Below, in pieces: positions 1 through 11,969 of a DNA stretch of 64,000 bases. How positions within the stretch are numbered: position 1 is the stretch's first letter; each line of letters opens with the position of its first letter. Origin of the DNA: Phragmites australis (Eukaryota > Streptophyta > Magnoliopsida > Poales > Poaceae); assembly GCF_958298935.1 (NCBI RefSeq), contig NC_084922.1:12340501-12404500 (forward strand), written 5' to 3'. The position numbers were made by a program, and so were the translations under genes. Under the pieces are notes generated by a model. The model saw only the letters and a list, made by a program, of their open reading frames with translations, made no database searches and had not been told where the DNA came from.

Positions 1-880
1 ATTACCTCCATTCAAATCCATAATCGGATGGAAGAGGATCGACATGCTCTTTGGACATTATTAAGAAAGCACTATGATCAGCATAAAGGTTTTTCTTCTT
101 CCAAAAGCAATATGCGAATGGCCTATCATTCATTTTTAGGACTATAAGTCTGTTGCGGATTATAACTCTGTTATTTAGAAGATCTGCTACAAATAAGCAA
201 AATTTTCATGGATCTAACAAGGGTAATGATTTTTCAAGAAAAAGATGTTCACAAGTTTTTCATAATTGTGATTGTATGAATCATCGTACCATGAAATGTT
301 ATATCCCTACGCATTTGGTTGATCTATATCTCATGTATATTGAAAAAGAAAAATAAATTTAAGGGGATAAGTTTGATGCTTACTTCAAATTAGAAATAAT
401 ATGGAAGTAAGTTGTTCTTAATATGTTCTACAAGAGCATCACAACAATATGATCCAACAAAAATAGGACGACTTCCTCAATAAAGGTAACATACTTGTGG
501 AATTCAATTCCCTAGACATATTTGAGACCTCAATTAGTCTCATCAATCCCAAGATTTGTTATAAGCCGATCTTAGTACTACTATAAGTTATAATTTGATT
601 GTTGTTATTATTTGTATCTTCAAAAGATACTATTGATATGAATTCTATATATGAAATTTACTCTGATATAGAATTTACGGGAAACAATGAGATGAAGAAA
701 CAAATTTGTTTAGTGGACAATTTTACAACTAATACAATATTAAGGGAGAAAAAGTATTTCCATACTCTTAAAAAGAGGTAAGGAAATATTATAACCATCG
801 TAAGACGCGATGCATTGATTGGCGGTTCCTCCAGAGCCGTAGTTATTATCTTAATGGGTACTCAAGTTAGTAATTAATGA
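1..880 (+). pseudogene. copia gag and protease remnant
   Basis: The first 160 bases translate, across frames, to the end of a copia Gag capsid region (W-T-L-L-R-K-H-Y-D-Q-H-K, then D-Y-K-S-V-A-D-Y-N-S). A degenerate CCHC zinc knuckle follows near 250-300 (C-D-C-M-N-H-R-T-M-K-C) and runs into the conserved copia continuation THLVDLY. Around 700-780 comes a protease-like segment, LVDNFTTNTILR. The family usually has an Asp-Ser-Gly catalytic triplet here, but it reads D-N-F, so the protease would be inactive. A conserved GNIITI..RDALI stretch follows at about 780-840. Stops separate the pieces. The family assignment is secure and none of it can be functional. Confidence 0.8.
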
Positions 881-1029
881 TACACTAATGTAGCATGATT
901 CTATATATATCATGTTAAAATCAAAATAGTTTCCATTAGAAACTCATAATGAAAACAATGATGGATATTTCTTCATCACCATAACGGATATGAGAAGCAA
1001 GTGCTTGGGCAAATTCCTTCAGTTTCATC

Positions 1030-1895
1030 TGAATTGTATCATACATAAATCTCGTACCACATGTTGTGTTTAAGAAATTTTTTTATAATCTTAATTAAAT
1101 TCAAGAATTTACATGATTGCCTTGGTCATCCTTGTTTATGGATGATAAGAAAAACTATTAGCAATTCTATTGGTCACAACAATAATGTTGTAATATTCCA
1201 AAAATCTTCAGATTTTGTGTCACCGCATGTGCCACAGGAAAAATAATTTTAAGGCCCTCTTACCTTAAAATTAAAAATGAGCTACTCAATTTTCTTGAAT
1301 GCATTCAAGGATATATATGTTGTCATATTCAGCAAGTGTCTTGATTATTAAGGTATTTTATGGTGCTCATAGATGCATCTACAAATTTATTACTCACATT
1401 ACCAAATCATGACAGAATTATCCTTAACACAGGATAAAATCTATTGGAACGGATAATTCCACTAAATTCAATTCACGGACCTGCAATGATTATTGCATGG
1501 CCTTAAGCATTAATTTGGAGCATTAAGTACTTTATATGTACATGCTCAAAATTAATTGTATGACCATTGTGTCAAAATTGCAATATACAAACCTCATGTT
1601 GGAAATCAAGTAGTCTTACATGCCATATATTTAATTCAAATAAGACCAGCTATATGTTATACGGCTTCCCCTTTGCAATTAAGTATGTGGAAATCAAATA
1701 AGCATTTCCCATCTACGATAATTCGGTTACATTGCATATGTACCGATATCACCACCGCATCGTACATCAATGAGCCCTCACAGAAAATTAGGGGTCTATA
1801 TGAGGTATACTTTTTGTCAATCATAAAATACCTTGAGCCCCTAATAGAGGACTTATTCACAGCCCGATACCCTGATGCGGATAATTTTTAGATAT
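1030..1895 (+). pseudogene. copia integrase remnant
   Basis: The GAG-pre-integrase/zinc region is seen at about 1060-1250 (FKNLHDCLGHPCLWMIRK, then SSDFVSPHVPQ), with the HHCC finger only partly preserved. The integrase core can be traced in shifting frames through 1250-1890. The 1556-1891 frame ends in SIIKYLEPLIEDLFTARYPD, a conserved stretch of the integrase C-terminal region in this copia group. Several stops and frameshifts interrupt it. It lies between the protease remnant and the reverse transcriptase, as expected for Ty1/copia. Confidence 0.8.
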
Positions 1896-2274
1896 TAGGG
1901 GGATCAAAAGTGCCACAAAGAATGTCAGGAAATAGATTGAAATGCCACATGTATTCAGTCCTAGATATGGACACTCAATGCATAATCCACGTACTAAAGA
2001 ATATGAACATGAAGTTCAAAGGTTCATAAATTTACAACACATTGTAAATAATGTACCAGATGTATTTACTGACGTCAGAGGTGTCACTAAATCATATGCC
2101 CGCACTCATTGCGACAGAAAGAGTGGAAGTACCTAATAAAATCACTCAACTCCCAAATGCAAATAAGAGGGGAGAAATATGGTCAAGCGGTAATGCTTTT
2201 TATAAGCATCCGCGAAAACAAAATAGTAAATGCAAATCAACCTAAAGTTAATTGACACCTTATGGATACTCAAT

Positions 2275-5200
2275 ATCTAAGGTCTACGGATGCTCAACAT
2301 CCAAGACCCAACATATATGTGCACAGCATTTTAAGGTGTTGAGACATCAGAACACCCTAACTCCATTGTTGTGGAAAATCAGAAGGAGTTAGAAAGATTA
2401 AATGAAATATCCACAAAACTATATTGATTCTGGAGAATTATACAATAGAAAGACTAAAATTATCGACAAATATTTCTCCTCAAAAATTGCAAAGGTCTTC
2501 AATTGGATCTAGGCCAAAGTCCATGGCCACGGTACAGTGCCTAAAATGCTCTAACTGGATCAGATAGAAGAAAACAATTGAGGTAGAATTGCACTCGCTC
2601 AGTGAAAGAGAAGTATTTACCACAATAATACTTACCCTTCAAAATATCCTCCCTATGAGATCAAAGTGTTTTCGTCTGCAAATGGAATGAAAACAATGAG
2701 ATAGTGATACAAAAGCGAGACATGTAGCACAAGGGCTCACTATTGGGGAATGGGTAGTCTACTCTAACCTAAAACAATAAATTTCTACTGCATTTACCAA
2801 AGAAACCATGCAAGTAGGAGATCATAGATCATTACCACTTAACGCATATTGCAGCAGAAGAAGAGTTGGAGTAGACCGATCCAACGTCATGCGTGTCAAA
2901 CTTCTCAAACAGCTTTTCGATCTGGTCCGTAACTAGCCCCGTGTAGGTGGTCATATTCCTCGACCAACTCCAAGCAGGTGGTCATGCTACTCAGCCAGTT
3001 CCAAGCAAGTAGTCGTGCTCCTCGATCAGTTCCTCGACCAACCACCGAGCAAATATGTCACATTGTCGACTAGCTCTGATTGGTCGCGTCACGCTCCGCG
3101 ACCAGCGCCGAGCAAGTATATCGACCAGCCGAGCAGCAACATTAAGATCTACATGCCGAGGAGATCAATGCCGCAATAGCAGCAGCAACTCTATGGTATC
3201 CACACGTACTGGCCCAAATATCGCATGCACGGCTAGGGTTTTAGGAGATCATGTGGAGGGTTGCGGCTAGGGTTTCAGAGTGGCTCTACCCATTCACGCC
3301 CCACCCCATGCCTCTGCTTATAACAATCTTGCTAATGGGCTCCCAGGTTGGAATTTCTTTAGGACTCAAACACCTCATGGATCACAATCTAATCAAATTC
3401 ATATACGAATCTAATTCGTATGTTTTGTTCTAACCAATTAAGTGTGTGACCCGTTAGGTTTATGTACAAATGGCTACAGCTTGAAAACCCTTTCCAAATT
3501 GAAATCAATAGCGGTCCCTAGCAGGATATGTTGACCTTCGAGTATAAACAAAGATACAATGATCCCTTGATATACACATGCACTGATCCCTTTGCCTCAC
3601 GATACTAGTTGAGCTCAAGACGAGATATGTGCCACCCTTGTGATAGCTCGACCATTCACTCGATCAAGTAGTGGATTCATCATAATTAACTCTTTAATCA
3701 TATTGGTATGACTTTGTACTTTTTGAATCCAACTACCTCGAGGGGCCTAGAGATATTTCTCCTGTTATCAAGGAGGGGCGAATTCCATCTTGATCGCTTA
3801 CACCCTATAACATATTTAATGATAAACCCAAAAGTTACATTTATGACTACCCAGTTACTGAGTAGCATTTGGTACCTCCAAAGTATGTCATTACACATTC
3901 TGGGAATCAATGATGATGTCAGATCTAAGGATCCTATAGGTGCACCATTTGAGATAACAACTAATGGCACATTATAAATAACAATCCCGGCAGTATCTCA
4001 AAATGGGTCTATCCGACATCATGTTATCTAACATGAATATCCACATTATTGATTTGGTACCTCTATACCTATAATCCGTAAAATGTGATCATCAATCAAT
4101 ACATGTCCTAGTTTTATGAATCATCATGATGATATGTGACCAGGGATCAAATTAGAATAATATCATGATATAAACAAAGAGTTTCACAAACAAGTCATAT
4201 ACTTGATAATCAATGTAAATGATAGTTATTCTTGGAATAACATATTATTCATAAGTACATGAATATAGATGTGTGATACAATCATCTCTATGATTACCTC
4301 TAAGTATATCACCTTCATTCACGCAGGGACCCAACATCAATTTTTGATGAAATATTCTCTCCATTTATAAGTCGAATAACATTTTGATATTTAATATTGT
4401 TGAAAGAATCTGGTCACTTGATTTGGAAATATATATGAAAGTTTATGAAGGACTTGAAATTCCGAATTCCAAAGTAAATCGTTGATAAAGACTGAATTGT
4501 GTAAAGTCACTTCATGACTTAAAATGGTCGGAAAAATATGGTACAAACTGATTGAATGAGTTTCTTTTGGAAAAGGCTTACTCAAATAATGATGATTGCT
4601 CATATGTGTTTATAAAGAAATCCTCAGCTGAATTATATATCATCTTAGTGTATGTAGATAATCTCAATATCATCTGAAATACACAAGACACAATAATCTT
4701 AAGAAGAAATTTGGGATGAATAATTTGGGTAAAACCAAATATTGCTTTAAGTCTATAACTTGAGCATATTCTCTCAGGAATACTTGTATACTAGTTTGGA
4801 TATATCCAGGACATACTGAAGGAATTCAATATGGATATATCATTCAAACATCTATGGTTATTCAATCTCTTGATATGGATAATGATCTATTCAAATCCCT
4901 GGATAATGATAAAGATGTATTTGGACCTGAAGTTCCATATCTCAATATCTTTGGAGCGCTAATATATCTTGCAAATTGCAACATGTTCGATATTGCATTT
5001 GTAGATAACTTGCTAGCTAAATATAGCGTAACTCTAATAAAATGCCATTGAGAAGAGTAAAGGATACCCCCTATATCTTTACGGTACAAAAGAATCTTGG
5101 TTTATTATATTAGAAAACCTAAGACATGACTATGATTGGATATATAGATACTGACTATTTATTAGATCCCCTTAGTACCAGATCATAGACAGACTTTGTA

Positions 5201-5560
5201 TTGTTATATGGTGGAAAAGGTTTTTCATGAAAATCATCAAAATAGACTCTCGTGGCTAATTCCTCTAATCATTCTAAAATAATTATATGAAGCATTACAT
5301 GATGTGTATGGCTTCACAAAATGATTAATCACACAGGAGAATCATGTGTTATTGGTTCATCATAATCATTTACCATTATCTTTGAAGATAATGTTCCTTG
5401 TACTGCTGAAATATCATGTGATTATCTTATAGAATTATTCATGAAGTCTTTACCAACATATTTATTCCATTCATAGAATTGGTATGAGATGACTTTAATA
5501 TATGCAAAGTTCAAGAAGAGTAAATCCCTAGTACATAACATGTTATAATCCTCAGATAAT
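2275..5560 (+). pseudogene. copia reverse transcriptase-RNase H remnant, split by solo LTR
   Basis: Reverse transcriptase similarity starts about 2275 and reaches the 'R-K-R-N-E-N-N-E-V' region near 2690. It stops abruptly at 2740 and resumes at 4318 with Q-R-P-G-I-N-F-D-E. The 2741-4317 interval is therefore an insertion. Beyond it are WYKLIE, a polymerase motif where the usual YVDD reads Y-V-D-N (4651-4662), and a connection segment. RNase H similarity extends to about 5560 (the 4854-5051 frame includes LDMDNDLF...GALIYLANCNMFDIAF). The changed YVDD box and many stops make it non-functional. Confidence 0.85.
2741..4317 (-). mobile_element. solo LTR of an Angela/Tork-like copia family
   Basis: This 1577-bp segment interrupts the copia reverse transcriptase exactly and is flanked by a 5-bp target-site duplication with one mismatch (CTCAC at 2736-2740, TTCAC at 4318-4322). 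Read on the minus strand it begins TGAAGGTGATATAC and ends CCCCAATA, decayed forms of a TG...CA LTR. It contains the ACTGGGTAGT and 'CTCTAGGCCCCTCGAGG' blocks typical of Angela/BARE-like LTRs. The minus strand closely matches the plus strand of the LTR sequences at 59436-60437 and 60760-61225. No coding sequence is present. Confidence 0.85.
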
Positions 5561-5803
5561 AAATATTGCACTCTTTTCCTTTATGAGTTTTTTCCAATAT
5601 GGTTTCTTATATAAGGTTTTTTAATGAGACAATATCAATTCAAGCATATATGCCACATCATTTTCTCTAAATATTTTCATTGAGTTTTAAGGAATTTTCG
5701 ATAGCATATTACAATTATGTCTTATCATATATTTTTTTTCACAGGGTTTTGAAAGGAGATTTCATTGTGTTATATACCTATGACCAAATTGATGAAGCGG
5801 GAG

Positions 5804-6022
5804 TGTTTTGATATAAACCTTAATGATTAATTAAATACCCATTAGGAAGAGATGCCTCCCAAAAAGATACCTGCTGAGGAGAGATGTCTCTCAAAGGACA
5901 TGAACTTATCCCATCATCATATATAAATTTAACATAAATGCAATGAAGGAAACTAAAGTTCATTCTATATCATGTTGATCCGATTATCTACTCTCTGCTG
6001 CATGTTCATTTGTTTTCCAACA
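5804..6022 (+). repeat. 3' LTR of copia element I
   Basis: The LTR starts TGTTTTGATATAAACC just after the purine-rich tract and ends TTTTCCAACA, giving TG...CA boundaries and a length of 219 bp. The 5' partner is outside the window, so the pair cannot be compared. Confidence 0.7.
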
Positions 6023-7355
6023 GGAAAAGCAAACTTTGCCACAGGTCTCTTTAGAGTTTTACTCAGTTACGCAAGTATATAGCTAGTAGTACTAATTACT
6101 AGCGCGGGTAAAAAATGGCGGCTGTTACTAGCCATAGTGGCCTGGACCGTTACAAATTACAAATAATCCAAAAGTTTTTTTGATAAAAATTTTAGTTTTG
6201 AAAATTGTAGGGTAATGGTTTGTTTCTATTTTCATTTGCTCGACCTAACCAGCGCAAAAGATCTTAGTAATGCTTGAGAATCATGAGACGTGGACGAATT
6301 TGGATTTTGGGATCTGGATCATCCCCTGTCTGTTTGCACGATGACTACCTATAGTACGTACCACCTAGTCGCGTCAAACGATCGTCTCACCCGAAAATTT
6401 CCAAATTATTTATATATATATATAATCAATCAGATCGTCAAAGATGTGCTCGCTCGGTTCATGCATGTAAGATTAAAAACTGTTCTGTCTAGACGAATCT
6501 ACTAATATGATTCTATGTAACCAATCAGATATTACTGATGAAGGTTCCAATAGTAGGAGGGAGCAAACGAACAAAGACCATCACAATACCTACCTACCTA
6601 CAGACACAGACAGGTCCAAAAATACAGACGCACGCGCAGCCGGACGATGGATATGCATCGGTGTCGGAGTCAGGGTCTGGGCAGCGTGTATATGCAGGTG
6701 GCAGTAACGGCTCGGCGGCCGACGTCGACGTACGTTGACACGGGGGACCAGGCGCCGCGATCGACCTCTCCCCGGACCGGCTAGTCGCCGAGAGGGCCCC
6801 GCCGCGTTACGTAAGCGTGGATGCATGGCCCGCCCGCCGTTGCTAGCAAGGTAGGTCCAAGGTCGTCGTTCCACCGCCCAGACACCACTGGAAAATGATC
6901 CAAGACTCTGCATCTCTCTCGTCGCGCTCTTGGAAACTTTTCGCGCCAGACAAACGTAGTCACGGCGAGAGACAGACTGATCGAGATCGGAATTCAATTC
7001 TGCGTGTGAAAGGAGTCGATGTGGTGTGGTGGCCTAATTAACTTGGACTCTTGGAGTCGCCACTCTTTCAAACGCTTGTGGAGAACGCAAGATCCATGTA
7101 CTATTCACGTGATCGATCGGCCAGTCCCTGGCGCTGTCTCATGCGTCGCCATAGCCAAATTTATTGGCGTCGCGCGTGTGTGGTGGTTTTCTTCTGTCCT
7201 TTCACCGGCAGCGACGACATGTCATGGGAGTCACAGACGGCTAGATCACTTGCCATTATCACATCGCAATTTGACATCGGTCTGTTGCACTGTCCCTATA
7301 GCTTCTCCCAGTGCGGTCTATCACTACTATAAAACTCCTTTAGTACCGGCTTCAA
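6023..7355. other. low-copy intergenic segment with GC-rich patch
   Basis: No transposon domain or repeat was recognised here. About 6610-6850 is GC- and CpG-rich, unlike its neighbours, and includes CGGCCGACGTCGACGTACG. Reading frames across it on both strands are short, lack a recognisable family and look like chance. The last 34 bases (from 7322, CACTACTATAAAACTCC followed by AGTACCGG) resemble the start of a CACTA element into which E1 may have inserted. This stretch could be host-gene flanking sequence. Confidence 0.4.
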
Positions 7356-8690
7356 CACTATATAGAAAAAATTATTAGTGACGGGTGATAATAAATATTA
7401 ATAATAAGTTATGCACTCGTCACTTTTATCGTGTCACTAATGATAGGTTATTAGTAATAGATGATGACTCGTTACTATTAAGATCATTAGTGACGGATCG
7501 TAACTGTGACCCATTACTATTAACTAAATATTAGTGACATGTTGTAATTTTTACCCATCATTAATAACCCATGAACATTTTTTGTATTTTTTATAAAAAA
7601 GTCAAAAAAATATTATTTTATCTGAGCCATCCCAATACAGGTCTATCCCATATGCCTCAGAGGTCATGTTTTTTCATATTGCTTTCAAGTTTGCGTTCTA
7701 TGGGAATCGAACCCACGACCTTCTCCTCACGCGTGTAGCCATCTTACCACCTATGCTATAATGTAGTTGTGATAGAAATTGGATATTTTATCATTTTAAC
7801 CCTCTTTGCGAAAGGTAATTAGTAACGTGTTATAACTATGATCCGTCACTAATAACTAATTTTATCAAATTTCGTATTCTAGGGCCGTTGAGGTGAGAAA
7901 TAATAAGAGAAAAATAAAAATAAAATAAAAAATATTTGCGAATACCATCATTAGTGACTGGAGTTGGTCATTAGTGACAGATTACAAGTTAACCTGTCAC
8001 TAATGACTGACATAAGACGACCCATCACTGTTTGAGTAGATCATTAGTGACAGGTCAAGTTATGACATATCACTAATGACTGGCCTAGGACGGTCCGTCA
8101 CTGATGACCTAGTCATTAGTGATGGATCACAACTTGATCTGTCATTAATGACTGGCTTAGAAAGTCCTGTCACTGATAATCTTATCATTAGTGACAGGTC
8201 ACAACTTGACCTGTCACTAATGACTAGCCTAGGATAACCCATCACAACTTAGATCATAATGGATATGGGTAATGAGTTCCACATCTGTTATCCTGAATAT
8301 GTTATTGATGACTAGTCATTGGTGACGGGTAAGGACCTATCACCAATGAAGTCATAGGTGACAGGTGGTAACCATGACCCATCACCTATGAGCGTCTTCT
8401 ATGTGCTTGGGAGTAAGACATAAGTAACGAATGACCTCTTCACCTGTCACTTATGTTAGGACATAAGTGATGAGTAACTAAGTTACCCTTCAATTCTATC
8501 TTTCACCAATATGCTAGGGAGAAGACATAAGTACGGATGACTTATGTCTTAATAAAATTACCCGTCACTTTTGTATTTCATCCATGTGCTGGGGAGAAGT
8601 ACATAAGTTACAGGTTAATAAGTCACTCGTCATTTATATGAACACATAAGTGACTGGTAACAAAGTTACCCATCACTTATGTATATTTTA
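7356..8690. repeat. left subterminal repeat array of E1
   Basis: Many copies of AGTGACGGGTY and its inverse occur in both orientations, often as inverted pairs a few tens of bases apart. The motif drifts from 'TTAGTGACGG' forms near the end to 'ATAAGTGACGGGT' forms inward. In En/Spm such repeats bind the TNPA-type protein; that role here is by analogy. Confidence 0.75.
7695..7765 (-). other. tRNA-like module (Pol III A and B boxes) inside E1
   Basis: On the minus strand a B box, GGTTCGATTCC (7703-7713), matches the tRNA consensus exactly. It lies 33 bases downstream of an A-box-like TAGCATAGGTGG (7747-7758), with AAGATGGC following. The sequence between them does not give a confident anticodon arm and there is no clear acceptor stem, so this is not called a tRNA gene. 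It resembles a tRNA relic or SINE head carried in the CACTA subterminal region. Confidence 0.55.
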
Positions 8691-8904
8691 CCCTGCATGA
8701 TTGTATTGTGTTCCTGACTACATCCTGGAGTATAGCCAAGATTTGACAGCTGTGTTCTCCTTGCAAACAACAGCAACGCATCCAAATCCATATCGACAAA
8801 CAACTTATATAATAACTCACTTCATAACAGAATCACAAAAATTACAAAGTTTTTATCAATTCATTACAGAATCACAAATGTTACAAAGTTCCAATCTACT
8901 CATA

Positions 8905-10830
8905 TTATATAAGACCTATAGGGTTTCTATAGTGCAACTCGTTGTCTGGGTTGATGACTTCAAACATCATGAACTCAGCAATATGTTGTCAAACCCTCGG
9001 GAGTGCACTGTCGTCGAGAAAATAAGGTAAAAAATCTTGCATAATTTGATGTGTAACCAATATCACGTTATTATGGAATTAAATTAATTACTGAAATTAT
9101 TATTGAATAATCTTGTATTGAACTTACATTAGGGAATTTGATATCCTTTTCTTGGATCACGAGTAGCATGTTCCACGCAATATAGAATCCTTAGGTATTG
9201 CCCAATGGTTATTGGTGGCACTGTGGAAAAGAAAATTTATGTTTAGATCGAAAGGAAAAAAGCTTGAAGGTACTTCTGTTTGGTAGCACTTCCCACGAAC
9301 CTGGTCTTGTGTGTCAGTCTATGGCTGTCTGTCGCGTTGTAGCCAGGATTAGTTCAAATGTACTTGTCAAAAGCCCTGCATAAAGATGGATTGATCAGAG
9401 AACATTTGAATATTAGAAATGTTAAATATGTAAAATAAGCTAGACAAAACTTATGTGTCGAGGAGTCCTTTTATGTGTCGAGCATCGAGGAGTCATTTCA
9501 CGCTCTCTAGGTATGCCTTTTGATCCTACTAGTCTTGATGAGTCGAGGTATCACACCAAGTTTTACTTGAGGCAAATGACCTGTAAGATCCAATAGCCAC
9601 CGGTGTTGTGGGTGTCCAACAGGTAGTCCATTTTGGAATAATATTGCATTGCCTTGGCCACATAGTCCATAGCGTAGTCGAGATGAAGTTGGATAACCGA
9701 GATTGTAACGGCCTTAGGGTCAAGAAATCCGAGGGACTCCTTATTCTTCCTTGTTTCTTTGATCAAGTGCCTATAGATAAGACTATTGTTAGATTCAAGA
9801 ATTAGTTGTATTAATTAATGAATTTCTAGATTCAAGGGACTTACAAAGTAAAAAACCATAATAACTATATGTCCATAGCATCAAGGTTGAAGAGGTTGTA
9901 TAAGTCACTGAAACCCACATGAAAGTAGCCATCATCTTTTAAGAAGTGTCATTGTTTGTACTGTACGACTATGGCTTGAACATTGGTGTCTTTAGAAGTC
10001 TGCATGTACTAATTATGCAGGTCGACACATACTTGTCCCACTCTTATTAGGTCATCTACCTTCAGTAAGGGCTCCCCATATTTGAATTTTGTGTGGGCAC
10101 TAGTCCACGCTGCTCCAATATCTATGGACTTCTTCGCGGGTACAATGGCCTTCAACCTCTTTGGCATGCGCTTTTTAGAGTCTTTCTTCTCGGTCACCTT
10201 TTCCTTCTTCTTTGGGCTCTTTGGGGGAGACGACATTAGAGCTGGAAGTGAGGCTACTAAATGTGAAGGAGAAGGCAGTGAAGCCGACTTTTTTAGAGGA
10301 GAAGAAGGTAGTGAAGCTCATTCACTTGAAGCTACCCCACATGTAAGTGAGGGGCGTGGCGGTGGTACACTTGAAGCTCGTCCAAACTAAGATGCACTGG
10401 AGACTATGATGCCGTCCCTCTTCTACTAGATCCTTTGCTGAAGAGCTTCACCTAGAGTTGTGACTTCATCATTAGGGGAGCTACAACATGTGATCGGTGG
10501 TATTACTATGTATTATGTCCATTGTAACCACGACATAGCTAGCACGTATCGGGACCGTATGTAAGATACGGACGTCTGGAAGCATCTAGCCCCTTGTAAC
10601 CTCTATGAGATACCCGCTAGGCCTGATTACAAGGCTACAGAGCATGGATCCTTCTATGAGGTCAATAGTATCTAGTTCAATCACGGTAGCAGCTACTTGT
10701 TGATCGACCTCTCTTTGGAGGCACAACTACTCTTCCCTGTAGTTTGGGCGCTAGCTTCCGTTGGGATGGTAATCCCTATTCCCTGTGCTACAAACATTTG
10801 CGTAATGTATGCTACATGATGTTGCATGGT
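8905..10830 (-). pseudogene. TNP1 C-terminal part with Ulp1-like protease domain (E1)
   Basis: Reading leftward from about 10830, the frame starts in the C-terminal part of the Transposase_24-like domain. It passes a Ser/Pro/Lys-rich linker (MSSPPKSPKKKEKVTEKK near 10236), the VDDLIRVGQVCVDLHN segment that precedes the protease in this family, and then a C48/Ulp1-like domain. Two catalytic positions are lost: the expected His reads Tyr (GGYWILQVICLK) and the Cys codon is a stop (PLGNT*GFY near 9190). The Asp region YLDSSR remains. The gene ends near 8905. The same gene is present in E2, where the triad survives. N-terminal exons and TNP2 are missing, so the element would have depended on help from another copy. 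Confidence 0.75.
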
Positions 10831-10924
10831 GGAGACGAGCGGCGGCAAACCCTAGCGCGTGGTGATACACGGGAAATAACTTAGACAAAATGAGACGGAG
10901 GAGGGTGCGTAGGGACTTCCTATA

Positions 10925-11227
10925 TATACATATATGGTCATAGGTGACGAGTTATAAATGATCTGATCATAAGTGACAGATCGTAACATAACCCATCACT
11001 TATGACTGGTATAGGGAGACCCGTTACTTATAACCAAATCATAAATGATAGGTGGAATTATGGCCTGTCACTAATGTGATAAGTGACTGTAATATTATAA
11101 CCCATCACTGATGACCTGTTATCAATGACGGGTCGATGTCTGATCTCAATCTAAGATTACATAAGTGACGGGTCGTATAATGATCTATCACTAAATTATA
11201 TCTTATTTGTCTGTTTTTCACGTAGTG
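10925..11227. repeat. right subterminal repeat array of E1
   Basis: Copies of 'ATAAGTGACGGGT' and inverse forms alternate up to the terminal TTTTTCACGTAGTG. They match the left array and support the element boundary. Confidence 0.75.
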
Positions 11228-11523
11228 TTAATCCAGTACCAAACTTCTTCTAAAAAATCTACACCGACTGTCTAAGTATGTATGTGATATTGAAAAGGAG
11301 CAACTAGTTACGTAGAAAAACTGTTGACCCAGAATATTTCCATCACGGAGCAAACAATCTTCAATCACTTGGTATTTCTTTCTCCACATGTCAGCTGATC
11401 ATTTTCCCTCCTCTTGCTTTCAGGAGTTCTTTCTTTCTGAGAGAGCAGGAACAATAATACTACTGTCACGAATTTTACTAGACCAGTTATCTATATAGCC
11501 TCGAATGTGTATATATACGAATG

Positions 11524-11601
11524 TTAACGCACAAATATCAGTAGGACTAATCGATCAACACTTTAACACACAGATATTAGTAGGACTAATCGATCAACGT
11601 A
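11524..11601. repeat. 39-bp tandem duplication
   Basis: Two adjacent copies of a unit beginning TTAACRCACARATATYAG, period 39 bp, differ at only a few positions. Confidence 0.8.
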
Positions 11602-11849
11602 ACACTTGGTCTACGTTTGACATTTCTAAGTAGGCGCCCTTGATTTCACTGCTCTACTCTGTACGTCACGTCATACGCACGGACGTCGTACAGGACCCGC
11701 TTGCTATGAGCTGCGATATTTGTGCGCTGGATCATTTGCGTGTGATCTCGTCCACTTTGAATAGAGCTGATGGAATCACTTGAGATGCAACACGACAAAT
11801 TCACAACCCATCATATCTATATGACTACACATATCAGACGTGTTTCTCT

Positions 11850-11969
11850 TATAAAACCCTAATTCCTCTGCTTCTCCACCCACCACCACCGCTAGCCCCT
11901 TGCTCCCACTACTATAAAATCCTAATTCCTATGCTTCTCCACCTGTTACCGCCGCCCGCCCCCTGCTCC
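11850..11969. repeat. 63-bp tandem duplication with CACTAC at the junction
   Basis: A leader-like unit running from TATAAAAYCCTAATTCC to CCCTTGCTCC or CCCCTGCTCC occurs twice. The second copy is immediately preceded by CACTAC at 11907, the same six bases that begin the CACTA element at 11970. Confidence 0.75.

Larger units (their letters stand above)
1..6022 (+). mobile_element. Ty1/copia retrotransposon I, 5' end outside window
   Basis: The order gag, protease, integrase, reverse transcriptase, RNase H, polypurine tract and 3' LTR can be followed in broken frames along the plus strand, which is the canonical Ty1/copia order. Every domain carries stops and frameshifts, so the element is dead. 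It is interrupted in the reverse transcriptase by a reverse-oriented solo LTR at 2741-4317. The 5' LTR lies before position 1. A polypurine-like tract (GATGAAGCGGGAG) directly precedes the 3' LTR. The lineage within copia was not resolved. Confidence 0.85.
7356..11227 (-). mobile_element. CACTA element E1, internally deleted
   Basis: The left end reads CACTATATAGAAAAAATTATT. The right end, reverse-complemented, reads CACTACGTGAAAAACAG. Both flanks carry arrays of a short motif, AGTGACGGGT and its inverse ACCCGTCACT, typical of CACTA subterminal regions. The internal gene runs on the minus strand and keeps only the C-terminal part of TNP1 with the Ulp1 domain. TNP2 is absent. The 3-bp flanks differ (CAA against TTA), so no clean target duplication is visible. 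Confidence 0.8.
11228..11969 (+). other. low-copy segment with promoter-like stretch
   Basis: No transposon domain was recognised. Near its right end (11850-11865) TATAAAA overlaps AAAACCCTAA, a telo-box-like motif common in promoters and leaders of plant translation genes, followed by a C/T- and CCA-rich leader-like stretch. It could be the promoter of a lost host gene, or the decayed 5' LTR of the copia element whose gag begins at about 14262. The CACTA element J1 separates the two. No start codon or family supports a host gene. Confidence 0.35.

Noticed and set aside
6590..6997. 135-codon open frame on the minus strand
   Set aside because: Composition follows the GC-rich patch, no family is recognisable, and overlapping frames on both strands are equally open.
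7695..7765. Functional tRNA gene
   Set aside because: A and B boxes are present, but I could not pair an acceptor stem or a convincing anticodon arm.
7356..8690. CRISPR-like array because of regularly recurring short repeats
   Set aside because: Repeats are short, degenerate, in both orientations and irregularly spaced, next to a CACTA terminus. They are subterminal transposon repeats in a plant genome.
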